A DNA stretch of 54,453 nt from Leptospira meyeri (GCF_004368965.1 NZ_SORO01000005.1:1-54453), one strand, 5' to 3'. Shown: positions 15,148 to 24,469, numbered from the stretch's first letter. Program-made: numbers and translations. The notes: generated by a model from the letters alone, not told the origin.

Positions 15148-15779
15148 TTTATATAATCAAATCGTCTTGGAAGTTGATCTCGATATACATATGTAGTTCT
15201 ATTACTACCTAGTCCAGTTTTCAATGGATTCTCGAGATCAAATAAAGTTCCATTCATCTTCGAATTGCCAGTATCCACGAATGTATTAGTAACTTTCCCA
15301 TTAACATCAGGTGCATTGCGATGTAAACTTATGGTGTGTCCATTCAAGTTTATATCTTCTTTCACTCGCAATGTAATCACCTAGGGTTTATCCTTTAATA
15401 ATTTATCGCCCAGCTCCTGGTATACCCTCTCCCTTTCCATGCGCATGTCTACATTGGTATCATTTTGGGCGAATGTCAATTCAGGCCTTTTAAATTTACC
15501 CAATCCGTGAGAATAATAATTAACAACTGCTTCGGTATTCACTGTCATATCACTTTTATTGATAAGATTGTTTTTAGCACAATCCTTTATGAATTGGTCA
15601 AAGTCAGGAACCGCATCTCCTAGATTTGCTTTCAATAAGGACCAATTGGAAAATGCCACGCACCAACGATCTCTGATAAATCCAGGATCACTTGGTGAAT
15701 TGGTATCATTCACAAATCCAAATGGAAGCTCAAAAGCTTTTGTTGAATCTTTGCTTTGGTACGCTTCCGATCCGGCCAA
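15144..15779 (-). pseudogene. Papain/C39-like cysteine peptidase split by an in-frame TAG
   Basis: A single frame is interrupted by a TAG at 15381-15383. The first part holds DRWCVAFSNWSLLKANLGD (possible nucleophile Cys) and ends DKLLKDKP; the second starts VITLRVKEDINLNGHTISLH (possible catalytic His) and reads NTFVDTGNSK (possible Asp) then GTLFDLEN. The Cys-His-Asp order fits papain-like peptidases of bacterial toxins, but the match is weak and from memory of the fold only. There is no ATG start, only a TTG at 15777-15779 just after an upstream stop, so the 5' end also seems damaged. A partial duplicate lies at 14307-14414. Confidence 0.45.
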
Positions 15780-15796
15780 ATTTTTTGAATATCCAA

Positions 15797-16462
15797 CTAA
15801 GGGTATCCATTACTCCTCAGCTCCAAAAAATCAATCTCTCTAGATACCGGCCCACAAAACAAAAAATTGAATGTAGAAAATACAATATTAGCATCTAACA
15901 GATGAGCCATGGATAAAGATCTACCTCTCTCTTTTACTTTTGAAATTGTTATCTCATGTATCCCTTTATTTGAAATTTGAATAGTAGGACACACAAATTT
16001 GTTTCGCTCAAGGTATTCACAAGTATCCTTCGAGTATAGATCGGACGGATGGTTTGGATCATAGACTTCTTTGAATCGAAAGCCGTGATAAATTGTTACT
16101 TCACTTTTCCGGCAGTCAAAATATGACATTTCACTGTATCTGAGTTTCGAAATGGCAAAATACTCACCAATGTTTAAGGGAACCGCAAAGGAAGGATTGA
16201 TAGGACGAAGGTTCGCAACTTGCTTGATATGATCCTCTCCCGAACAGTTGTTATCCCCATGGCATTCCGTTATATCTTTGAAAATTTTTGTTTGGATCAC
16301 CACGACTCCTTCATTGAGGTTATTATTGAAACGAAGATAGCCGTAGTCGGAACTGTTTAAAACTTCAACTTCATTCTCTTTGTTCGGTGGAGAGGAACAT
16401 AGGAGGAATGATAAAGATAATAGGAGTAAAGGGATTAAATTGCCTTTGTATATGTTTACCAT
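15797..16462 (-). CDS. Exported lipoprotein of unknown function
   Basis: A 221-aa protein starting at the ATG at 16460-16462, which has AAAGGA at good spacing; an ATG three codons earlier would sit on the RBS. The signal is MVNIYKGNLIPLLLLSLSFLLC with the lipidated Cys in FLLCSS, a short spirochaete-type lipobox. The mature part contains several Cys (ECHGDNNC, CRKSE, DTCEYLERNKFVC) that may form disulphides. No family is recognised. It starts 13 bp after the upstream gene and would be cotranscribed with it and with the broken peptidase gene downstream. Confidence 0.65.
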   Translation of the reverse strand: MVNIYKGNLIPLLLLSLSFLLCSSPPNKENEVEVLNSSDYGYLRFNNNLNEGVVVIQTKIFKDITECHGDNNCSGEDHIKQVANLRPINPSFAVPLNIGEYFAISKLRYSEMSYFDCRKSEVTIYHGFRFKEVYDPNHPSDLYSKDTCEYLERNKFVCPTIQISNKGIHEITISKVKERGRSLSMAHLLDANIVFSTFNFLFCGPVSREIDFLELRSNGYP

Positions 16463-16475
16463 TAAAAACATTCCT

Positions 16476-16958
16476 TTAGTTTTTGTCGTTCTTCATCTCT
16501 TCGCTTGCATGTTTTAAAACTTCGCTAATCGTTTCAATGCTTTCTGAATCAATTTCAATTGGACATTTTTTTAATACACCTAACGAAAATATATATTCCC
16601 GATATCCTAATGCTTCCATAAAACCTGTGTTTTTTGGATAGATGAAACAGATTTCTACTTTCTTAAAATCTCGGGAAAGTACCTTGTTGATCTCTGAAAG
16701 CCTTTCTTTCAATATAAATAGTTTTAAAAATGCTTCCGAAAGTTTCCTTGCACCTCCGATATGAAATTTATTTCCATTATTTGACTTAAAACCAGAAACA
16801 GTAATTTCACCTAAAATTAAAGTCCCTCCTTTTTCACCGATCACATCGGGCTTTGTTCCCAAAAGTTCTCGAGTATTCAGGGATGTAATTCCATATTCTT
16901 TCAGAAAACGTTCACGCAATACTTGTTCAATTTTAATAAGTCTGGTCGTGTTGCCCAT
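16476..16958 (-). CDS. Unknown 160-aa protein, possibly restriction-endonuclease-like fold
   Basis: A soluble protein with no signal peptide. Residues about 30-65 read LLGTKPDVIGEKGGTLILGEITVSG, which resembles the core beta-hairpin of PD-(D/E)xK proteins, but the last residue is Thr in place of Lys (E-I-T), so nuclease activity is doubtful. The rest is alpha/beta (KVEICFIYPKNTGFMEALGY). It is the first gene of the short operon that continues into the lipoprotein at 15797. No close family is recalled. Confidence 0.55.
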   Translation of the reverse strand: MGNTTRLIKIEQVLRERFLKEYGITSLNTRELLGTKPDVIGEKGGTLILGEITVSGFKSNNGNKFHIGGARKLSEAFLKLFILKERLSEINKVLSRDFKKVEICFIYPKNTGFMEALGYREYIFSLGVLKKCPIEIDSESIETISEVLKHASEEMKNDKN

Positions 16959-17091
16959 ATATTTCTCGTTTGTTCCAAAATCAATTCTAAGCTAAGAAAC
17001 GGGGATCATGATCGTCAAAATTTTTAATATTTATTTTCTAATGCAAGCTTCTTTAGAAAATCATTTATAGTATTACGAAACTTCATCCCCC

Positions 17092-18009
17092 CTAACCCTT
17101 CTTCCGATACTCCGACACATAAGGAACATCTATTCCAAATCGAATCTTCAAACACAACAGTAGATCCATTAAGTGAGCATCAAGCACAGATCGGTAGTGA
17201 TCCTTGCGATAGCCACCAAACAAGCTTATGGTCGTCGGAAATTTCTTCAGGTCCTTATCATAAGGAACCAGTTTTTGATACATCCATTGTTTGAGATGCA
17301 ACCACTCTTCTATCGACAAACTCCCACCTAAATCATCATCAATGAGTGAATCAGCACCCGAACAAAATACAATATAATGGATTTTATTTTTGTCTATGTC
17401 TTCCATTACAGATTCAAATTGTTGTTTTGCATCTCTTAGATAGGAATCATGCCTTCCGCCTGGATTGATATTATAAGGAATTGCCTGGATGACATCGAGA
17501 ACAAACGATTTTGAATCTTCAATGGAATTTCCGAAATGTCCGTCTAAATCAATGTATACCCCTTTCAAATCTAACTCTCGATACAATTTAACTGAAGCAA
17601 TCACTTGTCCTGAAAAGGTACAAAATGCACTCCCTGATTTTGGCTTTGCATGATGAAAACCAGATGTAGGACTGAATGTTACCCAATCCATAAGAAAACT
17701 ATCTCGGATCGCATGGTATAAAGAAGCATTCGTATAACACACGGAACTTGCCAATTCTATACTCCATTCAAATCCATTGGAAGATGCCAATGGCTGTGTA
17801 CCATGAAAAAATGCATCCACATAGGATTTGTGATGCGCGATGAGAAATTCCTCTATGGAGAACGGGGACCAATCATCTTTGATGGGAAAGTAATTTGCAT
17901 AGCCTAACTCTTGGATTAGATCCATGAACATCTTTGGTTTTTGGGGACTCATGGAATAACCAATGCATTCGTTAGGTGACATTTCTTTGTGATAATAGGT
18001 TTGAATCAT
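17092..18009 (-). CDS. Histone-deacetylase-family (acetylpolyamine/acetoin utilisation-like) hydrolase
   Basis: A 305-aa arginase/deacetylase-fold protein. Residues about 116-132 (TSGFHHAKPKSGSAFCTFSG) give the catalytic His pair region, VYIDLDGHFGN the zinc ligands (Asp-x-His), and FCSGADSLIDDDLGG the third zinc Asp and loop. Length is normal for the family. These enzymes remove acetyl groups from polyamines, acetoin-type substrates or lysines; the substrate cannot be deduced here. It reads toward the lipoprotein operon but is separated by 133 bp, so it is probably transcribed alone from a promoter in the repeat-containing region upstream. Confidence 0.85.
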   Translation of the reverse strand: MIQTYYHKEMSPNECIGYSMSPQKPKMFMDLIQELGYANYFPIKDDWSPFSIEEFLIAHHKSYVDAFFHGTQPLASSNGFEWSIELASSVCYTNASLYHAIRDSFLMDWVTFSPTSGFHHAKPKSGSAFCTFSGQVIASVKLYRELDLKGVYIDLDGHFGNSIEDSKSFVLDVIQAIPYNINPGGRHDSYLRDAKQQFESVMEDIDKNKIHYIVFCSGADSLIDDDLGGSLSIEEWLHLKQWMYQKLVPYDKDLKKFPTTISLFGGYRKDHYRSVLDAHLMDLLLCLKIRFGIDVPYVSEYRKKG

Positions 18010-18766
18010 GTAGAAACTCTATCAAGAGGAGCTCATGGCTTTCGGAGATTTTGTTTCCGTTCTTGAATCATTTCGAAGCCTTCAGAAAGAAAATCAATAG
18101 CTCAGAAAACTAGAGCTTTCGTCCAAATTGTCCTATTTTTTACCACAAGACCCCTGACATTTTTGTCGCCCCACCTACGACATTTTTGTCGGGGGGGATA
18201 CGACATTTTTGTCACCTGACCTACGACATTTTTGTCGCCCATAATATTAAAAAGGAATATAATAACTTAATATATAGTGCGCTTAAATTTGAAATTTTAG
18301 CTTTTGAAGGCCCAATCGGCGACTAGATCACTATTTTAAGATTCGAATAGGCTAGAAATTGATCCTAATGCGAAATTTAAGGGTTCTATGATGAACTTTT
18401 AGATCCTTTTCAAGCAGGCATTTCCATATGAAGAAAACTCACTTTGTTCGCCACTTAGCCAACCTTTACAAATTTGTCACCACCCTAGTAAGTAGATTCC
18501 AACCTAGCCCCCTCCACTAAAATCACTGAACAACCTCTCCTTTGCTAAAATTTGGAAAAAATCTGGGACGAACTAAAAATTCCATTCCAAGTGTGATATA
18601 GCTAAACTCAAATTCGAAATTCAATTTTTTTTACTTTAAGTCGACCTTATTCCGAACATTTGTTAGGTGATTCAAATGGATGACCTAGCAAAAATTCGGT
18701 GGTGGGACAAAAGTAAGATGAGAATTCGATTGCAAATGATGTTCCAAATGTTCCACTCGACGAGAA
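18010..18766. other. Large divergent intergenic region with candidate origin
   Basis: About 750 bp without an established gene, between divergent transcripts (deacetylase to the left, WYL protein to the right). It holds four 23-bp-spaced palindromic repeats (18155-18237), then a strongly AT-rich stretch (about 18238-18300) and a further ACAAATTTGT dyad near 18470. A 32-codon ORF (18676-18774) overlaps the WYL start. Iterons next to an AT-rich stretch are typical of theta-replication origins. Confidence 0.55.
18155..18237. repeat. Four palindromic repeats at exact 23-bp spacing (iteron candidate)
   Basis: The 14-bp unit CGACATTTTTGTCG begins at 18155 (first base T), 18178, 18201 (last base A) and 18224, always 23 bp apart. 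Each unit is itself a dyad (CGACA/TGTCG around TTTT), and the spacers differ in sequence, so the spacing is conserved rather than the spacer. This fits a protein binding cooperatively to one helix face: a replication initiator, a partition protein or a strong repressor. Confidence 0.85.
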
Positions 18767-18774
18767 ATGGCTAA
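18676..18774 (+). CDS. Possible 32-aa leader peptide overlapping the WYL gene start
   Basis: ATG at 18676 opens a 32-codon frame (MDDLAKIRWWDKSKMRIRLQ...) whose TAA overlaps the WYL start (ATGGCTAA). The overlap would allow translational coupling. The RBS is weak and no homology is recognised, so it could be a chance ORF. Confidence 0.3.
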   Translation: MDDLAKIRWWDKSKMRIRLQMMFQMFHSTRNG

Positions 18775-19864
18775 AAATCTTACGAAAGAAGAACAATTGC
18801 AAAAAGGACTCGAAGTCCTACTCTTAGGAAGAGAATGGTATCTAAAGGAAAAATCAAAAAACCAACACAATGAACTCGTGAATGTTGGTGACCTTTACAC
18901 TCGCTTAGATGAAATTCACCAAATCGATGCATCTCCTGAAGCATGGAAAAACGGAGACCTGGAAATCAAAGAAGAAGATCCTGAGAAAAAAACATCGGAA
19001 CAAGAAGTGTTTCGCAAACGGTTTTCCAACTACTTAAATGAAGTTGAAAAACAATTCCAAGTTTCGATTTTCTTCCAATCGAAAACCTGTAATCTCGAAG
19101 AGACGGACCTTTCTAAAATTTTTGCCATGTCGGCCATGATTCTCAAATCCTATGCCCATTCCACAAGTGATGATGCTCTGCAAATCGTATTAAAGAATTG
19201 GAATGATAAAATTGCACTTCCCACTTTCCTCATTGCCGTACGTTATGCGATCAAATTTAATTTTGTTTTGGAATTTCAATATAAGAAGCTAATGAGCTTT
19301 CGATCCGAATCTCGAAGGGTATATCCAAGAGAGATCGCATTGATTGATGGAAACTTGGGACTCATTGCCTATGATACCCGAGACAAGTTAACAAAGTCAT
19401 TTCTCCTAAGCCGGATCCAAAAACCTAAACTCAATTTTTATACCGATTTGATCTCATCCTTTCATAAAGATGACAAATTACCCAATTTTGATTTAATCGA
19501 TTATTTAACCAATAACCCGTATGCTAAGTTCCAAAAGAAAGAAGTTACCTATACGATTCGAATGGCAAAAAACAATTTGGATCATTTTTTACATTTCACC
19601 AATCTCCCTTCGCAAGTGAAAGAGGAAGATCCAAAAACCAACTCAGTCACAGTTGAAATCAAAACCCATAATGAATACCAAATCTTTGATCTTTTGTTCA
19701 ATTATCACACCTATGCAAAGTTAATTGGCCCTATTGAGGCTGTGACTGCTTTCCAAAATAAGTTAAAGAGTTTAACTGCATTTTATTCGGAAACATCGGA
19801 TACAAAAGAAAGCAAAACTTCCAAAAAGGACTCCCCCACAAAGGGGAAGCCAAAAAGGAAATAG
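18767..19864 (+). CDS. WYL-domain protein
   Basis: A 365-aa protein with a WYL-type ligand-binding domain at about residues 163-218: FVLEFQYKKLMSFRSESRRVYP, then GNLGLIAYDTRDKLTKSFLLSRI, following the pattern of a Tyr-containing strand, R-x-V-x-P and R-x-F-x-L-x-R-I. The N-terminal 160 residues are charged and helical with no clear HTH, and the C-terminus is a Lys-rich tail (KKDSPTKGKPKRK). WYL domains sense nucleic-acid or nucleotide ligands and regulate defence and DNA-damage genes. Its position next to the 23-bp repeats makes it one candidate for the protein that binds them, by position only. It converges with the membrane-protein gene downstream. Confidence 0.65.
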   Translation: MAKNLTKEEQLQKGLEVLLLGREWYLKEKSKNQHNELVNVGDLYTRLDEIHQIDASPEAWKNGDLEIKEEDPEKKTSEQEVFRKRFSNYLNEVEKQFQVSIFFQSKTCNLEETDLSKIFAMSAMILKSYAHSTSDDALQIVLKNWNDKIALPTFLIAVRYAIKFNFVLEFQYKKLMSFRSESRRVYPREIALIDGNLGLIAYDTRDKLTKSFLLSRIQKPKLNFYTDLISSFHKDDKLPNFDLIDYLTNNPYAKFQKKEVTYTIRMAKNNLDHFLHFTNLPSQVKEEDPKTNSVTVEIKTHNEYQIFDLLFNYHTYAKLIGPIEAVTAFQNKLKSLTAFYSETSDTKESKTSKKDSPTKGKPKRK

Positions 19865-19878
19865 AAAGCAAACTGACA

Positions 19879-20697
19879 TTACCGTTTTGCTAAGTGTTTT
19901 TCGATCCTCATGATGGAGAAGAGAACTCCCAGAAATGGCAGTAGGAGTAAAATCGATCCTAAGACAATTAGCCTAGTGTTTGTGAAAAACTCGTCTTGGG
20001 CATTTTTGGAATCAAGTTCCGATTTTCCATTGGAGTAAACTTCAAAGAATCGTTTGTACACTTTACTTTGTCTAAGATCGGTTAGAAAATCGACTTCTTC
20101 GTTTTGGTAGTTGTAAAGTGAATATGGAGAATATCCGTTTTTCATCGATTCTTTCAAATAGCTGATTAGTTTTTCCGCTGCATCTTCTTTGAAGGAATCC
20201 TCAGAAAATTGATAATCCAAATCATTTGCGATTCGTTCTTTTGATTTTTCAAAGAAGATCTGCCAATACTTTGGAGTTGTATCTTGGATCACTGCCTCAA
20301 CACTTTCATTTAACTCTGCATAGGGTAAACTTTTCAATTCTTCACTGATTTGAGCACGGACAAGACCTATCCCTTTTTGTCTCACAACATTGGCTAAAGT
20401 TGTTTCAAAATCTTTTTTGATTTCATTCAAAACAGAAATTGCCAATTTCTCAGAGAGAGTCACTTCTCGTTTAGAATCCACTTCGCTTGCCTCGGCTGAT
20501 GAGGGAATGGTTCTTTTGAAGTCTTGGATTTTAAATTCTGTCTTTGGATACTTCTGATTGAAAATCGGCCGAACCAGATGGTAAGTATAAGCGAGTAAAT
20601 TCCATCCTAATACCAAAACCAAGAGGAGCATAAAAAACATTCCTAAGACACGAGCCACTTTTGATACAAATTCTTCAATTTTTTCCATTTGAATCAT
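19879..20697 (-). CDS. Two-TM membrane protein of unknown function
   Basis: A 272-aa protein with one TM segment near the N-terminus (VLGMFFMLLLVLVLGWNLLAY, about 17-37) and one near the C-terminus (LIVLGSILLLLPFLGVLFSIM, about 244-264). A mostly helical charged domain of about 200 residues lies between them and is probably periplasmic. The RBS is strong (AAGGAAGGTG). No family is recognised. It lies 14 bp from the convergent WYL gene and 104 bp from the ADP-ribosylglycohydrolase gene upstream. Confidence 0.65.
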   Translation of the reverse strand: MIQMEKIEEFVSKVARVLGMFFMLLLVLVLGWNLLAYTYHLVRPIFNQKYPKTEFKIQDFKRTIPSSAEASEVDSKREVTLSEKLAISVLNEIKKDFETTLANVVRQKGIGLVRAQISEELKSLPYAELNESVEAVIQDTTPKYWQIFFEKSKERIANDLDYQFSEDSFKEDAAEKLISYLKESMKNGYSPYSLYNYQNEEVDFLTDLRQSKVYKRFFEVYSNGKSELDSKNAQDEFFTNTRLIVLGSILLLLPFLGVLFSIMRIEKHLAKR

Positions 20698-20801
20698 ATA
20701 ACACCTTCCTTATAGTTGAATGTGTTTTATGATAACAATTGTTTTGCTTTGTTTCGGAAGAAGTATTTCCGAAACGATTTAAAATACAAATTTGCTCAAA
20801 A

Positions 20802-21746
20802 TTATTGAAGAGAATCGCGGAATGTTTGGATGAGTTCCAAAATTTCTTTTTTTCTGGCTAAGGCATCAATCCATTCTTTTGGAATGGCTTCGATTCCATA
20901 ATGGATCCCGGCAAGCCCACCGGTGATTGCACCAATGGTATCAGTATCATCACCCAAGTTCACAGCCAAAAGCACTGCCTCTCGATAGGATTGAGTTTGT
21001 AAAAGGGTCCAAACACAAGCTTCTAACGTATGAACCACATAACCGGAGGAACGTATGTCAACTTGAGGAACTGTGCGAATGATGGATGGATCGCATAATA
21101 AGAGATTGTAATGACTCAATTCTCTTTCGTTTCCAAAAACAAGTTTAGTATTTTCCTGAGCGATTCGAATGCTTTCTGGAATGGAATGCCCTTTATAAAC
21201 TGCAATGCAAAGTTCAATGAAATATGTGGATCCAATCAAACTCCGCACATGTTGGTGTGTTAAAGAGGAAACTTCTGAAACTACCTTAGTTCTTTCTTCT
21301 AAAGGTTTATCCGCTAATAGATAACAAAGAGGAAGGATACGCATAGTAGCACCATTCCCATTGTCTTTTTCTGTTGCACCTCCGGCATGCGTAGGATGGA
21401 TCGAATGATCTCGCAAACGATCAATGGCCTTTCTTGTCCCAACACCCACATCGAACGCTTTTCCATAGGGAGTCCAATACCCGATGTCCAACCAATTCAC
21501 GAATCGATTGCCAAGCTTTCTGAGATCAAGCCCTTGGACCAATGTTTCCAACAAACAAAACATTAGTGAACTGTCATCTGACCAAGTGCCTGGAGGTTGG
21601 TGATGGGTTCCAAATCCAATCATTGATTGCACTGGATGTTTCTTCAAAGTTTCGCGTGATAAAAATTCAACGGGGACACCTAAGGCATCCCCAACGACAA
21701 AACCTAAAATTCCAGAAGTGATTTGGTCCAATTGATTTTCTTTCAT
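20802..21746 (-). CDS. ADP-ribosylglycohydrolase family protein
   Basis: A 314-aa DraG/ARH-type hydrolase: GFVVGDALGVPVEF at the N-terminus, GTWSDDSSLMFCLLET (metal-binding Asp pair), GNGATMRILPL in the middle and VNLGDDTDTIGAITGGLAG near the C-terminus, the last being the second set of Mg ligands. Length is normal. These enzymes remove ADP-ribose from proteins or nucleic acids. It starts 12 bp after the DUF2779 gene (ATG 21744-21746; a GTG one codon upstream is possible), so the two form an operon, which suggests a role linked to DNA or nucleotide metabolism or defence. Confidence 0.88.
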   Translation of the reverse strand: MKENQLDQITSGILGFVVGDALGVPVEFLSRETLKKHPVQSMIGFGTHHQPPGTWSDDSSLMFCLLETLVQGLDLRKLGNRFVNWLDIGYWTPYGKAFDVGVGTRKAIDRLRDHSIHPTHAGGATEKDNGNGATMRILPLCYLLADKPLEERTKVVSEVSSLTHQHVRSLIGSTYFIELCIAVYKGHSIPESIRIAQENTKLVFGNERELSHYNLLLCDPSIIRTVPQVDIRSSGYVVHTLEACVWTLLQTQSYREAVLLAVNLGDDTDTIGAITGGLAGIHYGIEAIPKEWIDALARKKEILELIQTFRDSLQ

Positions 21747-21758
21747 CACTTATTTTCT

Positions 21759-23789
21759 TTATCCACGAAGGAAATCGGGTGTATCTTTATGGTGACCCAA
21801 ATTGATTTCAGAACGGTAGTATTGGTAGATAAACACCATTGCAAGTGTATCTAATTCACAATACTTGAGAAGAGCTTCTTTGATTTTCTCGCGGACACGA
21901 GGCGAACAATCGGCAAATTGTAAAAAAGCAAACGCAGTCATGGCGGCCCCACCATCACTCAGACGTTCTAACTTTTTTTGATTGGCCAAACTAAGTTCGG
22001 ATTCAGAAAGTTCGGCCCCCTCAAACAAATCTGGAAGTTGGTCATAAGGATTTTTTGCTTCACCAGTAGTTGGATCTAACTCCAACCAAACTTTGTTTTG
22101 GAAATTTAAACTTTTGATTTCATTTCCGTAAATTGGTTTGCTATACTTATCTTGTAAGTAAGATGACGCATTCAATATGGCTGGTAGAACTGCTTTGATG
22201 GAATTGGAACCTTTCGTTCTTGGATCAAAGTGATATTTTTTTACCACCTCACATAGATCGATCATATCACGATCGCCCGCCCAAGGATTTGCCGCTTTTC
22301 CAACGGAATGCGTGATGGTTTTGATCCAATCAATCAAAGATTGTTTGTCTGGTTCATCTGACTCTGCAAGTTGTTCGATGATACGATTGAGAATTGTATT
22401 CTCATGATTGGAATACCGAAAGATAGAACCCGAATCATTTTCTAATTCTTTTTTCAAATGACGGACAAATTCAAAATTGGGAAACACACCTGGTTCTGCC
22501 AACAGATACTGTCCTTTGTGTTCGACGGATCCATCTTGGTTTACTACATGGTGAGAAAATTGGAAGGCAACTTCTTCATAAGGATACATCCCCTGGTAAA
22601 AAGGAATGGCAACTGTAGACGTTTCAAAGTCGATAAAATGAAGAGGGAACTTCCAACGTTCCATTTCAAATCGTAAACCAACTGTGTTCAAATAAACAGA
22701 AGAGTCGTTATCTAAAACTTTCTTTAATTGTAACAATTGCCTTTCAGAAGTGGATAGAGTATCATCTTCACTCGGATTCACGTTCAAATCCTCTTCCGAT
22801 AAATCTTTTAAAAAGTATTTTGATTCACTTAAATACCTCCCTGAGTTTTTCGAATTCCATAATTCAAAAACGAGTGGTTTTTTCAATGCCTCTGGTGTGA
22901 CACCAATAGTTTCCGTCCAACATTCCAGAAATCCATCTTTTTTACCTGCAAGTTTATCCACATCGTTACAATAGAATTCACAAGCCTTACATGCTGTGGA
23001 AAGTATTGGTTGGATCTTTGTGCCATTTGCATAACTAGAAGCAAGTGTTTGGATTCGTTTTTCATATTCAGCCATCCCTTCTTCCTCATAGATTTTAGCA
23101 ATGGCACCATCCACCGAAACCTTTGTGAGATCCGGATCGCCTAATCCATTGGTTTTCAAAAGCGAATCATTCACTTCAATTTGTTTCCGTCCCTTTACTT
23201 CAACGACTTTAAAAATTTGGTTCAGGCCATTCACAGAAGCACGGGCAGTTTTATCGGCCATCATAAGATATGATCGAACTTGAAATTGAGGATAGGCCTT
23301 TTTCAAAACATAGGTTTGAAAGGCTACATCTTCAAGATACGATTTAAACTCAGAATTGAGTTTGTCTCCTTTTGCATTCAGAAATGCTGTTTCATCTATG
23401 CCACGAAAAGACTTTGCTTTTACTTCAATGAGCTCGATTCGATTTCCTTTCTTCTTTAGTATGTCTGCGCGTATGAGAAGATTCTCATACCGAATGGCCG
23501 CCTCAAAAAGAGTGACCTCGTCTCTTTTTAAAAACTCTTCTGTTTCCTTAACGGCAGACTCAATCTCCAAACCCTCGATTTCAAAACTATTGGCATCCGA
23601 TTCGTATAATTTTGCCAATTCACCTACCTGGTAACCACCTTCCGCTAAGTTTTCCAAAAAACTATCATTCAAACTTTGGTTGGCATATTCGGGATTGCTG
23701 GTGTAGTATAATTTTGTTGGACATTGGCCGGCTAACTGGAATCTAGATTTGGTAAGATAACGTGTTTTAGTTGGTTTGGACATCTTCAT
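21759..23789 (-). CDS. DUF2779 protein with RecB-like nuclease N-terminus
   Basis: A 676-aa protein. The N-terminal part contains LTKSRFQLAGQCPTKLYY, ELIEVKAKSFRGI (the E-V-K of a PD-(D/E)xK nuclease) and CKACEFYC around residue 265, suggestive of an iron-sulphur or zinc cluster as in Cas4/AddB-like nucleases. The C-terminal part (FHFIDFETSTVAIP, YSNHENTILNRII, KYCELDTLAMVFIYQYY) is the DUF2779 domain, with an RNase-H-like exonuclease pattern (DxE...). The combination is typical of DUF2779 proteins, whose function is unknown. It shares an operon with the ADP-ribosylglycohydrolase and diverges from the gene at 23873. Confidence 0.85.
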   Translation of the reverse strand: MKMSKPTKTRYLTKSRFQLAGQCPTKLYYTSNPEYANQSLNDSFLENLAEGGYQVGELAKLYESDANSFEIEGLEIESAVKETEEFLKRDEVTLFEAAIRYENLLIRADILKKKGNRIELIEVKAKSFRGIDETAFLNAKGDKLNSEFKSYLEDVAFQTYVLKKAYPQFQVRSYLMMADKTARASVNGLNQIFKVVEVKGRKQIEVNDSLLKTNGLGDPDLTKVSVDGAIAKIYEEEGMAEYEKRIQTLASSYANGTKIQPILSTACKACEFYCNDVDKLAGKKDGFLECWTETIGVTPEALKKPLVFELWNSKNSGRYLSESKYFLKDLSEEDLNVNPSEDDTLSTSERQLLQLKKVLDNDSSVYLNTVGLRFEMERWKFPLHFIDFETSTVAIPFYQGMYPYEEVAFQFSHHVVNQDGSVEHKGQYLLAEPGVFPNFEFVRHLKKELENDSGSIFRYSNHENTILNRIIEQLAESDEPDKQSLIDWIKTITHSVGKAANPWAGDRDMIDLCEVVKKYHFDPRTKGSNSIKAVLPAILNASSYLQDKYSKPIYGNEIKSLNFQNKVWLELDPTTGEAKNPYDQLPDLFEGAELSESELSLANQKKLERLSDGGAAMTAFAFLQFADCSPRVREKIKEALLKYCELDTLAMVFIYQYYRSEINLGHHKDTPDFLRG

Positions 23790-23872
23790 GGATAATAATG
23801 TAACCTTTATTTGGTTGTCATTCGGAAATTTTCCTTCCGAAAGTAGGTCTTAACCTAGATAGGATCTTTGGC

Positions 23873-24469
23873 ATGAATGATTTACGCCTGAACTACATCA
23901 CTTTTTTTCCTTCCCTATTCACCCCGTCCAACGACTTTTTTGTGATGCCGATGGAGACAAAATTACAACAACTCCACTCGATCTTTGATCATAAGATATA
24001 CCCGTCGATGGAACTTCGAAACTTTCGATTTGACTTTGAAGAAAGGTTCCAAAGAAAGATAAACCATTTGGATTTTATGATTGTGATTGGTTTGTATATG
24101 GATTTTTCCATTTTAAGGATCCTATTGCCAAAGTCGGTTAGCGAATTTGAATCTGCTAAAACAAGATTCCTAAAATGGAAAGACAAACGAAAGTCTAGGG
24201 CTTTGCATTCCTTTCTATTTGAAAATTTAGGCGGAAATACGAGGGCATTCTTTGACAACGGATCCCATGAATTTTCTAGAACACCTATCTCTCAAAAAAG
24301 ACAAAACTTGCAATTCTACTTACAAGGATCCGAATATAGACCGTCCGATCTTTTATCCTATCATTTTTATCTGTACAGTTCTATGGAAAACTACCAACAT
24401 GTAACCGGAGAAGCCCCCTACTCTGCTTGGGATCTCTGCTTCTTACAAAATCAATTCATCGCGGAATAA
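23873..24469 (+). CDS. Hypothetical protein, 198 aa
   Basis: A soluble aromatic-rich protein (MNDLRLNYITFFPSLFTPSN...). No motif or family is recognised; there is no signal peptide or TM segment. The ATG follows GATAGGATCTTTGGC, a moderate RBS. It is transcribed away from the DUF2779 gene with only 83 bp between, so the two promoters overlap. Confidence 0.55.
   Translation: MNDLRLNYITFFPSLFTPSNDFFVMPMETKLQQLHSIFDHKIYPSMELRNFRFDFEERFQRKINHLDFMIVIGLYMDFSILRILLPKSVSEFESAKTRFLKWKDKRKSRALHSFLFENLGGNTRAFFDNGSHEFSRTPISQKRQNLQFYLQGSEYRPSDLLSYHFYLYSSMENYQHVTGEAPYSAWDLCFLQNQFIAE

Noticed and set aside
18155..18237. CRISPR array
   Set aside because: Repeats are 14-bp palindromes with 9-bp spacers, far too short, and no cas genes are present.
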